From positions 1-64,000 of the forward strand of contig JAPOTS010000136.1 in NCBI GenBank assembly GCA_026709065.1: a stretch of 64,000 bases of DNA. Reading direction: 5' to 3'. The stretch's first letter is position 1; every line of letters begins with the position of its first letter. The position numbers and the translations under genes were made by a program. This stretch comes from Bacteroidota bacterium (lineage in GTDB: Bacteria; Bacteroidota; Rhodothermia; Rhodothermales; Bin80). Shown here one piece after another: positions 1 to 8,921 of this stretch. Under the pieces are notes generated by a model. That model was not told the DNA's origin and ran no database searches. It saw only the letters and a program-made list of their open reading frames with translations.

Positions 1-180
1 AGTACAAGAACCCGCTCAGCACCGCGGACGCGCTCAACTCCAAGCACACGCAGTTCATCTAGTACGAGAACCCGGTCAGCACCGCGGACGCGCTCAACTC
101 CAAGCACTCGCAGTTCATCTAGTACGAGAACCCGGTCAGCACCACAGACGCGGTCAACTCCTAAGACATGTAGTAGCTCT
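1..180. repeat. Three tandem 60-bp repeats
   Basis: Units lie at 1-60, 61-120 and 121-180. The first two differ at only a few positions. The third matches over its first 50 bases and then diverges. The repeat is clearly more GC-rich than the rest of the window. The array may continue upstream of the window edge. Confidence 0.9.
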
Positions 181-315
181 TCAGGAAGTAGTTCACGATC
201 TACTCCATCATCACGTTCAAACTCACGTAAGAGAGGTAGTAGTCTGAGTGATCTTCATCCGTTACAGCTCGATAGATCCCCTATCATTGACGCAGGTGAT
301 GCCACCTTTAGTTAG
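1..315 (+). CDS. 3' end of unidentified gene; Ser/Arg/Thr-rich repeat tail (partial)
   Basis: Frame 1 is open from the window edge to a TAG at 313-315, so this looks like the C-terminal end of a gene that begins outside the window. The first 180 bases are three copies of a 60-base unit, each encoding a 20-residue block starting STRTRSAPRTRSTPS. After that the tail stays rich in Ser, Arg, Thr and Pro, then turns into an ordinary end (SLSDLHPLQLDRSP...). The composition suggests a disordered, positively charged tail. The second plus frame and one minus frame are also open through the repeat, because its length is a multiple of three, but the minus frame has no start codon. The plus frame is preferred because it ends in a natural stop just before the next plus-strand gene. 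Function unknown. Confidence 0.55.
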   Translation, partial: STRTRSAPRTRSTPSTRSSSSTRTRSAPRTRSTPSTRSSSSTRTRSAPQTRSTPKTCSSSSGSSSRSTPSSRSNSRKRGSSLSDLHPLQLDRSPIIDAGDATFS

Positions 316-455
316 TGCTCCCACGCTGTGGTCATTGATGCTTCTTTGATAGGAGTCTCAGTGCCAGTGATTTTATGTTTGTTGTCACTACGATGATGAG
401 TTTTCGTAATCATAAGAATGCTCCCATCCAAGTAATGCAAAAAATTTGTTTGCAA

Positions 456-2117
456 ATGAAAGCTATGCTCCCATTCAATCAGTCCATCCTCTGCAGTTTT
501 GTTTGCCTAATGTTCATGGCTACAAACATGATGACTGGTACCATGTCTTTTGCTCAATCTGCAACTGAGTTATGGAGGTTAAATCAACGAAATTCTAACG
601 TAGGAGCTCGGACAAGTGGCATGGCTGCCCGCGGATTTGCCGGATTAGCGGGACACAGTGCATTATATAGCAACCCTGCTGGTTTAGGATATGTTGATGC
701 CTCCGAATTAATTGTCACACTGAGAGTATTATCATCAGATGATAATTCAATCTTTGGAGGAGATATTAATGAAGCAGTTGATCAGTTCAGAAGTGATGGA
801 TTTACCCTTGGTCGCGCTAATTCGCGTGAAGATAAATTGCTATTAGGAGATTTAGCTTATTTGTACGATGTACCTGTTGGAAGAGGGAAATTAGTTGCAG
901 CCTTGGGAATAAGTCGAGTAAGAGATTTTTCCAGTCGATTGGAATTTGTTGGAGAAAATTCTGAGACTACGATTTCCTCCTCATTTTTACCATTTGATAA
1001 CGAGTATTCTGTCGATGATAATGGGAATCTTGACATATTAGATGATCTCCCTTTTAATGCATTTACAGCAGGTTTTTTTGAGTATTTTGTAGACTTGTAT
1101 GAGATGGATAAATATCCATTTTTATCGGCGGTGAATCCTGGTACTATTATTGAACAATCTGGAGAAATTAATGGGTCGGGTGGTGTCTATGAGTTAAGTG
1201 GTGGAGTCGCATGGCAGGCAAGCCCAATTCTGATGGTTGGACTATCAATGAATGTTGCTCTTGGGAGTTATGATTATGATTACCAATTAATTGAGACTGA
1301 TATATTTAACCAAAATACCACGAACGACTATAATGTTATTAATGATGACGGATCAATACTAGAAGGTTTTGATCAACTATCCTATGGACAAACATTAGAA
1401 ACGGGAATGGCTGGCTTCAATATGCGCGCTGGTGTCAGTGCTGATTTGAATCGTGTTTTGCGTTTAGGCCTTTCAGTTGAAACCCCCACATGGACCGCCA
1501 TTGAAGAAACGTACTCAGAACAATTCAACACCCTGTTTGATAACGGAGGTTCTATTTCTGTCTCACATAGCGGATCTGGATTTTTTGAATACTCAACCAG
1601 ATCGCCATGGCGATTTGGGGCAGGCGCTAGATTTCAATTTGATCAGACCCCCATCGGTGATCTCCTGTTGACCGGTGAAGCGGAACTCGTGGATTGGACT
1701 TTACTCAAACTCAGTACAAGGGATGATGGAAATGTGTTTGGCGATGTCAATACAGCGATAGAAAATGATTTTGATCTAGTGCTCAATTATGCTCTTGGTG
1801 CAGAATTGGAAATCAATAGGGCAATTGTGAGATTTGGAATAGGAGTCCGACCATCTCCATACAAAAAACGCGCAATCGTGGATCTGGGTCTCAATAATGA
1901 CTATAGTTTAGATCAATACAGCTTATCTTTCGGATTTGGTTATCAAATGTCAAGTGAAATTCGCGCAGAGTTAGGTGTTCAGTTAACAAACTCTATTCCA
2001 GAGTTATGGGAAGTCTATCCATCAGATTCTGGTGGTCCACGCCAAGGCACATTGTTTGAAATTGATCAGATTCAGAATCAAAGTATTTTTGTTCTTGGAC
2101 TTTCCATGAATATATAG
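456..2117 (+). CDS. Outer membrane protein, FadL/OmpP1/TodX-like beta-barrel
   Basis: Predicted outer-membrane barrel, probably a transporter of hydrophobic compounds. The mature N-terminus carries the family-typical stretch SALYSNPAGLGY, in which asymmetric membrane porins place an Asn-Pro-Ala-Gly motif. The rest alternates hydrophobic and polar residues with many aromatic and Gly residues, and ends in a strand (FVLGLSMNI). The frame is open from an ATG at 375, giving 580 aa. The ATG at 456 is preferred because MKAMLPFNQSILC... is a normal signal peptide with likely cleavage after SFA. The gene sits 140 bases after the repeat-tail gene and may be co-transcribed with it. Substrate cannot be told. 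A PorV-type role in type IX secretion is an alternative that I consider less likely. Confidence 0.75.
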   Translation: MKAMLPFNQSILCSFVCLMFMATNMMTGTMSFAQSATELWRLNQRNSNVGARTSGMAARGFAGLAGHSALYSNPAGLGYVDASELIVTLRVLSSDDNSIFGGDINEAVDQFRSDGFTLGRANSREDKLLLGDLAYLYDVPVGRGKLVAALGISRVRDFSSRLEFVGENSETTISSSFLPFDNEYSVDDNGNLDILDDLPFNAFTAGFFEYFVDLYEMDKYPFLSAVNPGTIIEQSGEINGSGGVYELSGGVAWQASPILMVGLSMNVALGSYDYDYQLIETDIFNQNTTNDYNVINDDGSILEGFDQLSYGQTLETGMAGFNMRAGVSADLNRVLRLGLSVETPTWTAIEETYSEQFNTLFDNGGSISVSHSGSGFFEYSTRSPWRFGAGARFQFDQTPIGDLLLTGEAELVDWTLLKLSTRDDGNVFGDVNTAIENDFDLVLNYALGAELEINRAIVRFGIGVRPSPYKKRAIVDLGLNNDYSLDQYSLSFGFGYQMSSEIRAELGVQLTNSIPELWEVYPSDSGGPRQGTLFEIDQIQNQSIFVLGLSMNI

Positions 2118-2253
2118 TAGGTGTACTGATCATCAGCATTAAGTGTATGATTTCACTTCTTTAATTTTGTTGATATTACCAAGGAACCTTTATACGTGAA
2201 TGTAATTAAAAGCATTTTCACAGCAATTTCATTTAACTTTAATCACAAGTCAG

Positions 2254-2460
2254 TTGGCAATTCATATTGGTGTTGGCGTAAAAGTCAAAGAAAAAGAAAA
2301 TATTGATCGTGCTTTGAGGCGATTCAAACGCGCTGTAAATCGAAGCCGTATTTTGCGTACCTACCGTCAGAATATGGCGTTTACAAAACCGTCTGAGGAT
2401 CGGAGGATCGCCAAAGAAAAAGCATCCCGTAACGCGCGAATGTACAACAGGCGCTACTAG
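2254..2460 (+). CDS. rpsU: 30S ribosomal protein bS21
   Basis: The 68-aa product matches bS21, a small basic protein of the 30S subunit near the 3' end of 16S rRNA and the anti-Shine-Dalgarno region. The core ENIDRALRRFKRAVNRSRI is diagnostic. The tail is strongly basic (MYNRRY end). The start is TTG at 2254, because it gives the expected MAI-type N-terminus and no in-frame ATG lies between the upstream stop (2203) and the conserved core. No purine-rich ribosome binding site is visible just before it. The gene converges with the 2-oxoglutarate dehydrogenase gene, with an 8-bp inverted repeat between them. Confidence 0.93.
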   Translation: MAIHIGVGVKVKEKENIDRALRRFKRAVNRSRILRTYRQNMAFTKPSEDRRIAKEKASRNARMYNRRY

Positions 2461-2476
2461 TTTCTGCCCCCGATCC

Positions 2477-2503
2477 ACTCTCTACACATGAATACTAGAG
2501 AGT
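2477..2503. terminator. Inverted repeat between convergent rpsU and kgd (possible terminator)
   Basis: ACTCTCTA (2477-2484) and TAGAGAGT (2496-2503) form a perfect 8-bp stem with an 11-base loop. The position between two convergent genes fits a bidirectional terminator. No T-tract follows on either side, so rho-independent action is uncertain. Confidence 0.35.
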
Positions 2504-2620
2504 CTGAAACGTTGTCGCTTATTCTCTGATGAGGATTAATCGCGATCTATGTTCATCCAGAAAACACCTCCGAATACCCCCCATTCACTGGAGGTTATCT
2601 TGGTCACTGTATGAATCTCT

Positions 2621-5600
2621 CTAAATGAGAAGAGCACTCGTGACCACTTCATCCTGTTCAAGTTGATGGACCATTGAACTACCAGTAGCAGGGCTTGCAC
2701 TTGGATGACGCCCGGCATACTGGATGTAAGGATCCTGACCGAAGCCAGCCGATCGTAGGGTACTTTTTAATAGCGGGCGAGCGTAGGTCCATGCCCCCAT
2801 ATTCGCAGGCTCTTCTTGGGCCCAACATATCTCAACATCATTGTTATACTGTTCTAATTCGCGATGTAATAGGCTTTGGGGCCACGGGTAATATTGCTCA
2901 AGTCTCACAAGTGCAACTGTTTCGTTTTTGTCACTATGTTTTTCAAGCTCTACAAGTAAATCATAATAGATCTTTCCACAGCAGATGACTATCCTTTTCA
3001 CTTTTTCTGGATCTTTATCAGCACTAATGACTGGCAAGAAACCGCCATTGATTAACTCATCAGGTGATGAAACGGCCATCGGATGTCGCAAAAGACTTTT
3101 TGGAGTCATCAGTACCAATGGTTTTTTGGTCTCTTGGATCACCTGCTGACGCAGTACATGAAAATAATTTGCAGACGTACTCAAATTACAAACGACCATA
3201 TTTCCCTCAGCACACAGCTGAAGAAACCGCTCCAGCCTCGCAGATGAGTGTTCAGGTCCCTGCCCCTCGTATCCATGGGGAAGCAACGCTACAAGGCTGG
3301 ATGTTTGCCCCCATTTTTCCTCGGCAGATGATAGGAATTGATCAAAAACAATTTGAGCACCATTGGCAAAATCACCAAATTGGGCCTCCCAAATCACCAA
3401 AGCATTTGAATTTTCCACCGAATAACCATACTCAAAAGCAGCAACTGCATACTCTGACAGTAAACTATCATAGATGTGTAGCTTGGCCTGATTTTCGGTG
3501 ATATGATTCAGAGAGATGTATTCTTCATTCGTGTCTTGGTCATAGATGACAGCATGACGCTGTGAAAATGTAGCGCGTCTAGAATCCTGTCCACTCAGGC
3601 GAATGGATGTACCTTCTTGGAGTAGTGTACCAAAAGCCAAGGCTTCGGCAAACGCCCAATCAATTTCCCCACGATCTAAGAATTTTTGATTCCGTCGTTC
3701 AAACTGACGCATCAGTTTTGGGTGGGGATTAAAGTTTTTAGGAGTTTTTAGAAGAGAATCTAGGACAGCTGTAAGTTTCTCCTGGGAGACACTAGTATCT
3801 ACAGGAGGGGGAGATTCATAACTGCGGTTATGAAAATGCTCTAAGATCCGAGAGGCATCTTTTTCTTTCAGGTTTGAAGTCCGTTCAAATGCTTCCTGTA
3901 ATTGCCCCCGAAAATCATCCAACATCGTTTCTGCTTCATCGGGTGTCATTGCACCCCGATTAAGAAGTGATTCAGTATAAAGTTTACGGGGAGACCTTTT
4001 TTTCTTAATCTTATGATATAAAACTGGATTGGTATACGTTGGCTCGTCGCCCTCATTATGACCGTGCTGACGATAACACAACATATCAACGACGACATCT
4101 TTGTTAAAGACTTGTCGATAATCAAGAGCTAGTCGTGCGACACCTACACATGCTTCGGGATCGTCTCCATTGACATGGAAAATTGGCGCTTCAATCATTC
4201 GGGCCACATCGGTGGCATAGGTTGAACTACGTGCTTCACTCGGCCCTGTGGTAAATCCAATTTGATTATTGATGACAAGATGTATTGTCCCACCAGTGTG
4301 ATACCCTCGTAACTGACTACAATTCAAAGTTTCAGCAACCACGCCTTGACCCGCAAAGGCCGCGTCTCCATGAATGAGAATAGGTATTACTGAATCAATA
4401 ACCTCTAACGCAGGAGAATCTGGGTCGGTAGAATTTTGAAGCATATCTTGCTTGGCTCGGACCATTCCTTCAACAATCGGGCTTACCGATTCTAAATGGC
4501 TTGGATTAGATGCTAATTTAAGTTTAATTTTCGCTCCACTTAACGTTTCGTAAACCCCGTTACTTCCAAGGTGATACTTTACATCCCCAGATCCGTAAAT
4601 CGTATCAGGATTCAAATTACCTTCAAATTCCGAAAAAATCGACTCATAGGATTTACCGATGATATTCGCCAGAATGTTAAGTCGACCACGATGGGCCATT
4701 CCAATAAATATTTCCTGAGCACCTTGTTCAGCCGCATCGCTGACAATGACATCTAGCATAGGAACAATGCTTTCACCCCCTTCAAGAGAAAATCGTTTAT
4801 GGCCAATGAAGCGGGTATGGAGAAAGCGTTCAAATGCCTCAGCTTTATTGAGCTTAAACAGGATGCGCTGTTGATCTTCAACGGTTAATTCTTCTGAATT
4901 TCTGAGGGGTTCAATTTTTTCTTGTAGCCATCGCTTTTCAATTAAACTTGAGATATGCATATATGATACTCCAATCCGTCGAGTATACGTCTCTCGGAGG
5001 ATCGTGAGAATATCTCTTAACGGGAGGATATCCTTACCACCGAGCCCACCAGTCACAAATTCACGATCAAGATCCCATACTGTAAGGCCATACTTTGCTG
5101 GGTCAAGTTCAGGATGATAGGTCCAATTGTTCTGGAGTGGGTTGATATCGGCTTGTAGGTGGCCAAGAACTCGAAATACTCGAATCAAAATCATGACCTG
5201 TGCTTGCTTTTCAACAAAATTCATATCTGTTTCGGACTCCTTGGCGTGTCCTAATCGAGGAGTGGAATCTGGTCTTAAGACAAAAGGTGGGTAGGGGACA
5301 TGTAGATCATCAAAAAGCTGGATATAAAAATCTTCATCTCCTTGGAGCAATTTTGCAATGTGTGCTAAGAAAGCTCCACTTTCAGCTCCCTGAATGACAC
5401 GATGATCATAAGTGCTAGTCATGGTCATCACCTGAGAGAGGCCAACTTTGCTCGCATTGGAAGCACTGATAGACTGATATTCAGGGGGATAGCCAATTGA
5501 TCCAATTCCTACGATCACGCCTTGATAGGGCATCAGTCGAGGGACACTCAGGCTCGTTCCAATCATTCCAGGATTGGTCAATGTCACATTCGTACCATGA

Positions 5601-6259
5601 AAATCTTCAACCGTCAATTCATTGTTACGCGAACGTCGGATTAATTCGTTATAGGCCCCTAAAAATTGGGCAAAGTTGAGCTGATCAGCACCTTTGATAT
5701 TCGGGACAACTAATGAGCGTCGCCCACGACGCTCAAGATCAATGGCAAGCCCAAAATTTACGCGCGTAGGTTGGACATGCTTCGGTTTGTCATCTTCTCG
5801 CGTAAACGTGCTATACATTGTAGGAAAAGCTTTAAGGGCCTGTACAATCACATAGGCAATGATGTGCGTATAGGATACTTTGACCGCTCCAATTCCACGC
5901 TGAAATTGATTTAAGAGAGTTCTATTCTCGGACAACAATTTCACTGGCAGAGTACGGACAGAGGTTGCGGTCGGAATTTGCAGACTCGCTTCCATATTCT
6001 CTACGATGGCCGCACCGGGGCCGCGGATCAAGGCAACATCTGCATCAACTAATGGAAGCCCGTTGCCAGAAGGTATCGGTGGTTCAGCCACCACAGATTT
6101 GTGCGACTCAGTATCTGGTTCAACAGCTACAGAAGCCGTTTCACCTGGGTCGTAATCAATAAAAAAATCTTGCCAGCTCTCACTGACACTTTTCGGATCA
6201 TTTTGGAAGCGCTTGTAGAGCTCTTCCACATAACCTGTATTAAATCCTAGTGCACTCAC
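2621..6259 (-). CDS. kgd: Multifunctional 2-oxoglutarate dehydrogenase, E2-E1 fusion (Kgd type)
   Basis: TCA-cycle enzyme of 1212 aa that decarboxylates 2-oxoglutarate with thiamine diphosphate and carries an acyltransferase domain. Residues 1-40 are the E1 N-terminal segment (YVEELYKRFQNDPKSVSESW). Residues about 100-310 are an E2 succinyltransferase catalytic domain with the STYDHRVIQG active-site motif (His about 286). Residues about 350-1212 are the E1 body with the ThDP-binding HGDAAFAGQG and NNQIGFTT motifs. There is no lipoyl domain. This architecture is known from actinobacterial Kgd/SucA and also occurs in Rhodothermia. A separate lipoylated E2 and an E3 must be elsewhere. The start MSALGFNTGYVEELY is typical. 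Monocistronic as far as visible. Confidence 0.93.
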   Translation of the reverse strand: MSALGFNTGYVEELYKRFQNDPKSVSESWQDFFIDYDPGETASVAVEPDTESHKSVVAEPPIPSGNGLPLVDADVALIRGPGAAIVENMEASLQIPTATSVRTLPVKLLSENRTLLNQFQRGIGAVKVSYTHIIAYVIVQALKAFPTMYSTFTREDDKPKHVQPTRVNFGLAIDLERRGRRSLVVPNIKGADQLNFAQFLGAYNELIRRSRNNELTVEDFHGTNVTLTNPGMIGTSLSVPRLMPYQGVIVGIGSIGYPPEYQSISASNASKVGLSQVMTMTSTYDHRVIQGAESGAFLAHIAKLLQGDEDFYIQLFDDLHVPYPPFVLRPDSTPRLGHAKESETDMNFVEKQAQVMILIRVFRVLGHLQADINPLQNNWTYHPELDPAKYGLTVWDLDREFVTGGLGGKDILPLRDILTILRETYTRRIGVSYMHISSLIEKRWLQEKIEPLRNSEELTVEDQQRILFKLNKAEAFERFLHTRFIGHKRFSLEGGESIVPMLDVIVSDAAEQGAQEIFIGMAHRGRLNILANIIGKSYESIFSEFEGNLNPDTIYGSGDVKYHLGSNGVYETLSGAKIKLKLASNPSHLESVSPIVEGMVRAKQDMLQNSTDPDSPALEVIDSVIPILIHGDAAFAGQGVVAETLNCSQLRGYHTGGTIHLVINNQIGFTTGPSEARSSTYATDVARMIEAPIFHVNGDDPEACVGVARLALDYRQVFNKDVVVDMLCYRQHGHNEGDEPTYTNPVLYHKIKKKRSPRKLYTESLLNRGAMTPDEAETMLDDFRGQLQEAFERTSNLKEKDASRILEHFHNRSYESPPPVDTSVSQEKLTAVLDSLLKTPKNFNPHPKLMRQFERRNQKFLDRGEIDWAFAEALAFGTLLQEGTSIRLSGQDSRRATFSQRHAVIYDQDTNEEYISLNHITENQAKLHIYDSLLSEYAVAAFEYGYSVENSNALVIWEAQFGDFANGAQIVFDQFLSSAEEKWGQTSSLVALLPHGYEGQGPEHSSARLERFLQLCAEGNMVVCNLSTSANYFHVLRQQVIQETKKPLVLMTPKSLLRHPMAVSSPDELINGGFLPVISADKDPEKVKRIVICCGKIYYDLLVELEKHSDKNETVALVRLEQYYPWPQSLLHRELEQYNNDVEICWAQEEPANMGAWTYARPLLKSTLRSAGFGQDPYIQYAGRHPSASPATGSSMVHQLEQDEVVTSALLI

Positions 6260-6496
6260 GTTTTCTCTGTTTTAATGGGCGAATAGTTTACCAAAGATAA
6301 GAGCAAGATGAATATAGACTACCTACATTTGGACTAAATCAGGATGAGTAAGTTTCAAACGCATGAGTTAGTAATTGCGTTCATTATGTTTATCTCCGTT
6401 GTAAAGTAGCAATTCAATTCAATTGGGTCACATATGCATTTGATTGAATGCGATGATTAAATTTGTTGATCACTAGTTATATTGATAGAGAGCAAA

Positions 6497-7468
6497 TCAT
6501 TTTAACCAACCATGCGACTGATACCATGTAATGGTTTCTTCAATGCCTTGATGGAGAGTGACCGAAGATTGGTAACCAAAGTCCTTAAATGCTTTATCGG
6601 AAGAACATTGTTTTGTAGCATATAGAATTTCCCGTGCTTTTTCCCGATTAAGGGGGGGATATGCACCAAAGATCATTCCTGCATATTCACTGATCGTGCC
6701 TAGGGGCATAATTAACGAGCGAGGAAGATGAATCATCCGAGATTTTTTCTTTAATGCGGATTCGATTGCATGTTGTAACTCTGTCCAAGAGATGGTTGTA
6801 GTTTGGCTACCGATATAATAAGTTTTGCCGGTCGTTTGATCGGACTTGATGGATTCAATGATTCCTCGTGCTAAATCTTTGACATATATAAGCGTTAATC
6901 CTGAATCGTTTTTTGGCATAACACAGAATCCACGATTTACGGCAGCAAAAAAAGTAAGAAGATCTCGGTCTCGTGGGCCATACACTACTGGAGGTCTTAA
7001 TATCACGATAGGTAAATCAATATCTTTAAGGGCCTGTTCCATTTTGAGTTTACTCTTACCATACATTGAAATTGGATGGCAAGGCGTTGATTCATCCGCG
7101 ATCAATTGATTGGTATGCCCCGCAACTGCAAGGCTACTGATGACACAGACTTTTGAGACACCAGAATGTGCGGCCGCGCGCACAAGGTTTATTGTTGAGA
7201 TCACATTTGCATCGTATAAGGGGGGCCATGTTCTTGCGCGCGTCATTGCCCCTACATGGAAAACATGATCAGTTCCATTAAGTGCTTTTAGTATCAGTGC
7301 GTCATCATCTATACTTCCGTTAATTTGTACCACATCTAAGTCAGTAAGCCATTTAGGTTTTGATCGCACCAAGCAACGGATTTCCGAGTATCCCCAGTCA
7401 ATCAACGATTCAACTAGGTGACTTCCAATAAATCCAGTTCCACCAGTCACAAACGCTATTTTACTCAT
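6497..7468 (-). CDS. NAD-dependent epimerase/dehydratase (extended SDR)
   Basis: About 323-aa extended short-chain dehydrogenase. The Rossmann nucleotide-binding motif TGGTGFIGSHLVE is at the N-terminus, and the catalytic YGKSK (Tyr-x3-Lys) follows later (MYGKSKLKMEQAL), with RPPVVYGPRDRD after it. The closest general match is the sterol/dihydroflavonol reductase-like or NAD-epimerase group, so the substrate cannot be named. A longer frame is open to 7540, but the ATG at 7468 places the Rossmann motif right at the start and leaves only an 8-bp overlap with the upstream methyltransferase gene, so it is chosen. Likely translationally coupled to that gene. Confidence 0.85.
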   Translation of the reverse strand: MSKIAFVTGGTGFIGSHLVESLIDWGYSEIRCLVRSKPKWLTDLDVVQINGSIDDDALILKALNGTDHVFHVGAMTRARTWPPLYDANVISTINLVRAAAHSGVSKVCVISSLAVAGHTNQLIADESTPCHPISMYGKSKLKMEQALKDIDLPIVILRPPVVYGPRDRDLLTFFAAVNRGFCVMPKNDSGLTLIYVKDLARGIIESIKSDQTTGKTYYIGSQTTTISWTELQHAIESALKKKSRMIHLPRSLIMPLGTISEYAGMIFGAYPPLNREKAREILYATKQCSSDKAFKDFGYQSSVTLHQGIEETITWYQSHGWLK

Positions 7469-8921
7469 GATTTTTTCGTTCAAGTAAAACGATATTCTCA
7501 ATATGATGTGTCTGAGGAAACAGGTCAATCGGCTGTGCAATGACAGGTTTATAGGATTTAGATAAGACCATTAAATCCTTCGCTTGTGTTCGTACATTAC
7601 AACTCACATAAATGATTTTGCGTGCGTTCAATGTTGCAACTTGTCGTGCCACTTTAGGGTGCATTCCGGCTCTTGGAGGATCAAGGATCACAATGTCAGG
7701 TGCTCCATGTTGTTGAATAAATTCGGGTTTTAACAGTTTCAGCATGTCTCCGCTAACAAAGGTGCAATTGTTAATATCATTGATCTTGGAATTATTGAGG
7801 GCATTATTTATTGCCTCTTGGATCAACTCAATGCCCGTTACATGTTTAGCGTTTTGGGCAAGGGATAATGCGATGGTGCCTGTGCCACAATACAAATCAT
7901 ACACATGATCTTCCGAAGTAACATCAGCCAATTTATTGACTACCTGCACGAGTTGCTCCGCCTGCAATGTATTTGTTTGAAAGAATGCGTCAGGAGCAAT
8001 TTGGAACGTAAGATTACCGATTTGATCTCTTAGAAAGCCAGTTCCATAAATCGTTTCTGATCGCTCTCCAAAAGCCGTTTGTGCTGAGGTAGAATTAATT
8101 GAATTCACCAAGGTCGTAACGTAAGGATGATGCTCTTTAAGGTAGCTCTCCAATTGAGCCATGCGGTTTTTCTTGAAACTTGATGTAACTATATTCACCA
8201 TCAAATCAGGTAAATAAGCTGATTGCCGGATGACAAGATGTCTGAGAAATCCCTCCTCAGTTCTCCAGTTCCAAGGCTCCCAGCCTAAGTTTTGCGCGAA
8301 TGTCCGAATACCATTAACAATGGCATTTGATTTATCTCCTTGGAGGTGGCATTGGTGAATATCCAAGATTTTATAGAATACTTTTGGAGGATGCAGACCA
8401 AGAGCAAATGATGAATCAATGGTTTGACCTGACGCAATTTCTTCATTTGAAAGCCACCGAAATGCGGAGAATGAAAACTCCATTTTGTTTCTGTATTCGT
8501 AGGAATTGGTGGCACCCAATGGTTCGAGAACTGTGAGGTCAGATAGCTCAGCAATCCGTTGCATTGTTTCAGTGACAAGTTGGTGTTTATCAATCAACTG
8601 CTGAGAATAATCCACATGTTGAAGCGTACATCCTCCACAATTTCCAAAGTACTGGCATTTAGGTTTAACTCGATTTGGAGATGGAGTGATTAAGTCAATG
8701 AATTGGCCCTCTGCATATTTTTTTCTTCGTTTAACAATTCTGGTCCTAATTGTCTCGCCAACCATAGTTTGAGGGACAAAAACAACCTGGCCATCATGGT
8801 GAGCGAGACATTTTCCAAGGTCAGCAACTTTTTCCATCGTGACCACAAGCTCATCTCCTCGGCGTAGAGAGCGATGTCGTGGTTGAGGTTGAGGGGTCTG
8901 GGAATCAGAAGGCATGGCCAA
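7461..8921 (-). CDS. rlmD: 23S rRNA (uracil-C5)-methyltransferase, RlmD/RumA family
   Basis: SAM-dependent RNA m5U methyltransferase of 486 aa. Order of domains: a TRAM RNA-binding domain (about 20-80), a 4Fe-4S cluster motif with Cys residues in PKCQYFGNCGGC, and a Rossmann methyltransferase domain with DLYCGTGTIAL, ILDPPRAGMHP and the nucleophile-bearing YVSCNVRTQAKDL. This set defines the TrmA/RlmC/RlmD group. RlmD is the usual name in this length class, but the target uridine cannot be decided from sequence. The start overlaps the stop of the upstream outer-membrane gene by 17 bp and the end overlaps the epimerase by 8 bp, so the three genes look like one transcript. Confidence 0.88.
   Translation of the reverse strand: MAMPSDSQTPQPQPRHRSLRRGDELVVTMEKVADLGKCLAHHDGQVVFVPQTMVGETIRTRIVKRRKKYAEGQFIDLITPSPNRVKPKCQYFGNCGGCTLQHVDYSQQLIDKHQLVTETMQRIAELSDLTVLEPLGATNSYEYRNKMEFSFSAFRWLSNEEIASGQTIDSSFALGLHPPKVFYKILDIHQCHLQGDKSNAIVNGIRTFAQNLGWEPWNWRTEEGFLRHLVIRQSAYLPDLMVNIVTSSFKKNRMAQLESYLKEHHPYVTTLVNSINSTSAQTAFGERSETIYGTGFLRDQIGNLTFQIAPDAFFQTNTLQAEQLVQVVNKLADVTSEDHVYDLYCGTGTIALSLAQNAKHVTGIELIQEAINNALNNSKINDINNCTFVSGDMLKLLKPEFIQQHGAPDIVILDPPRAGMHPKVARQVATLNARKIIYVSCNVRTQAKDLMVLSKSYKPVIAQPIDLFPQTHHIENIVLLERKNHE

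Noticed and set aside
1-180. CRISPR array
   Set aside because: Units are directly adjacent 60-mers without spacers and are open in a coding frame.
1-240. A minus-strand open frame through the 60-bp repeats with Leu-rich blocks (DELRVLGVERVRGADRVLVL)
   Set aside because: It has no start codon and is closed upstream by TGA. The plus frame ends in a natural stop, so the minus frame is taken as a side effect of the repeat length.
3064-3501. Plus-strand 145-aa frame inside kgd
   Set aside because: It lies opposite conserved E1 coding sequence and has no family resemblance. A shadow.
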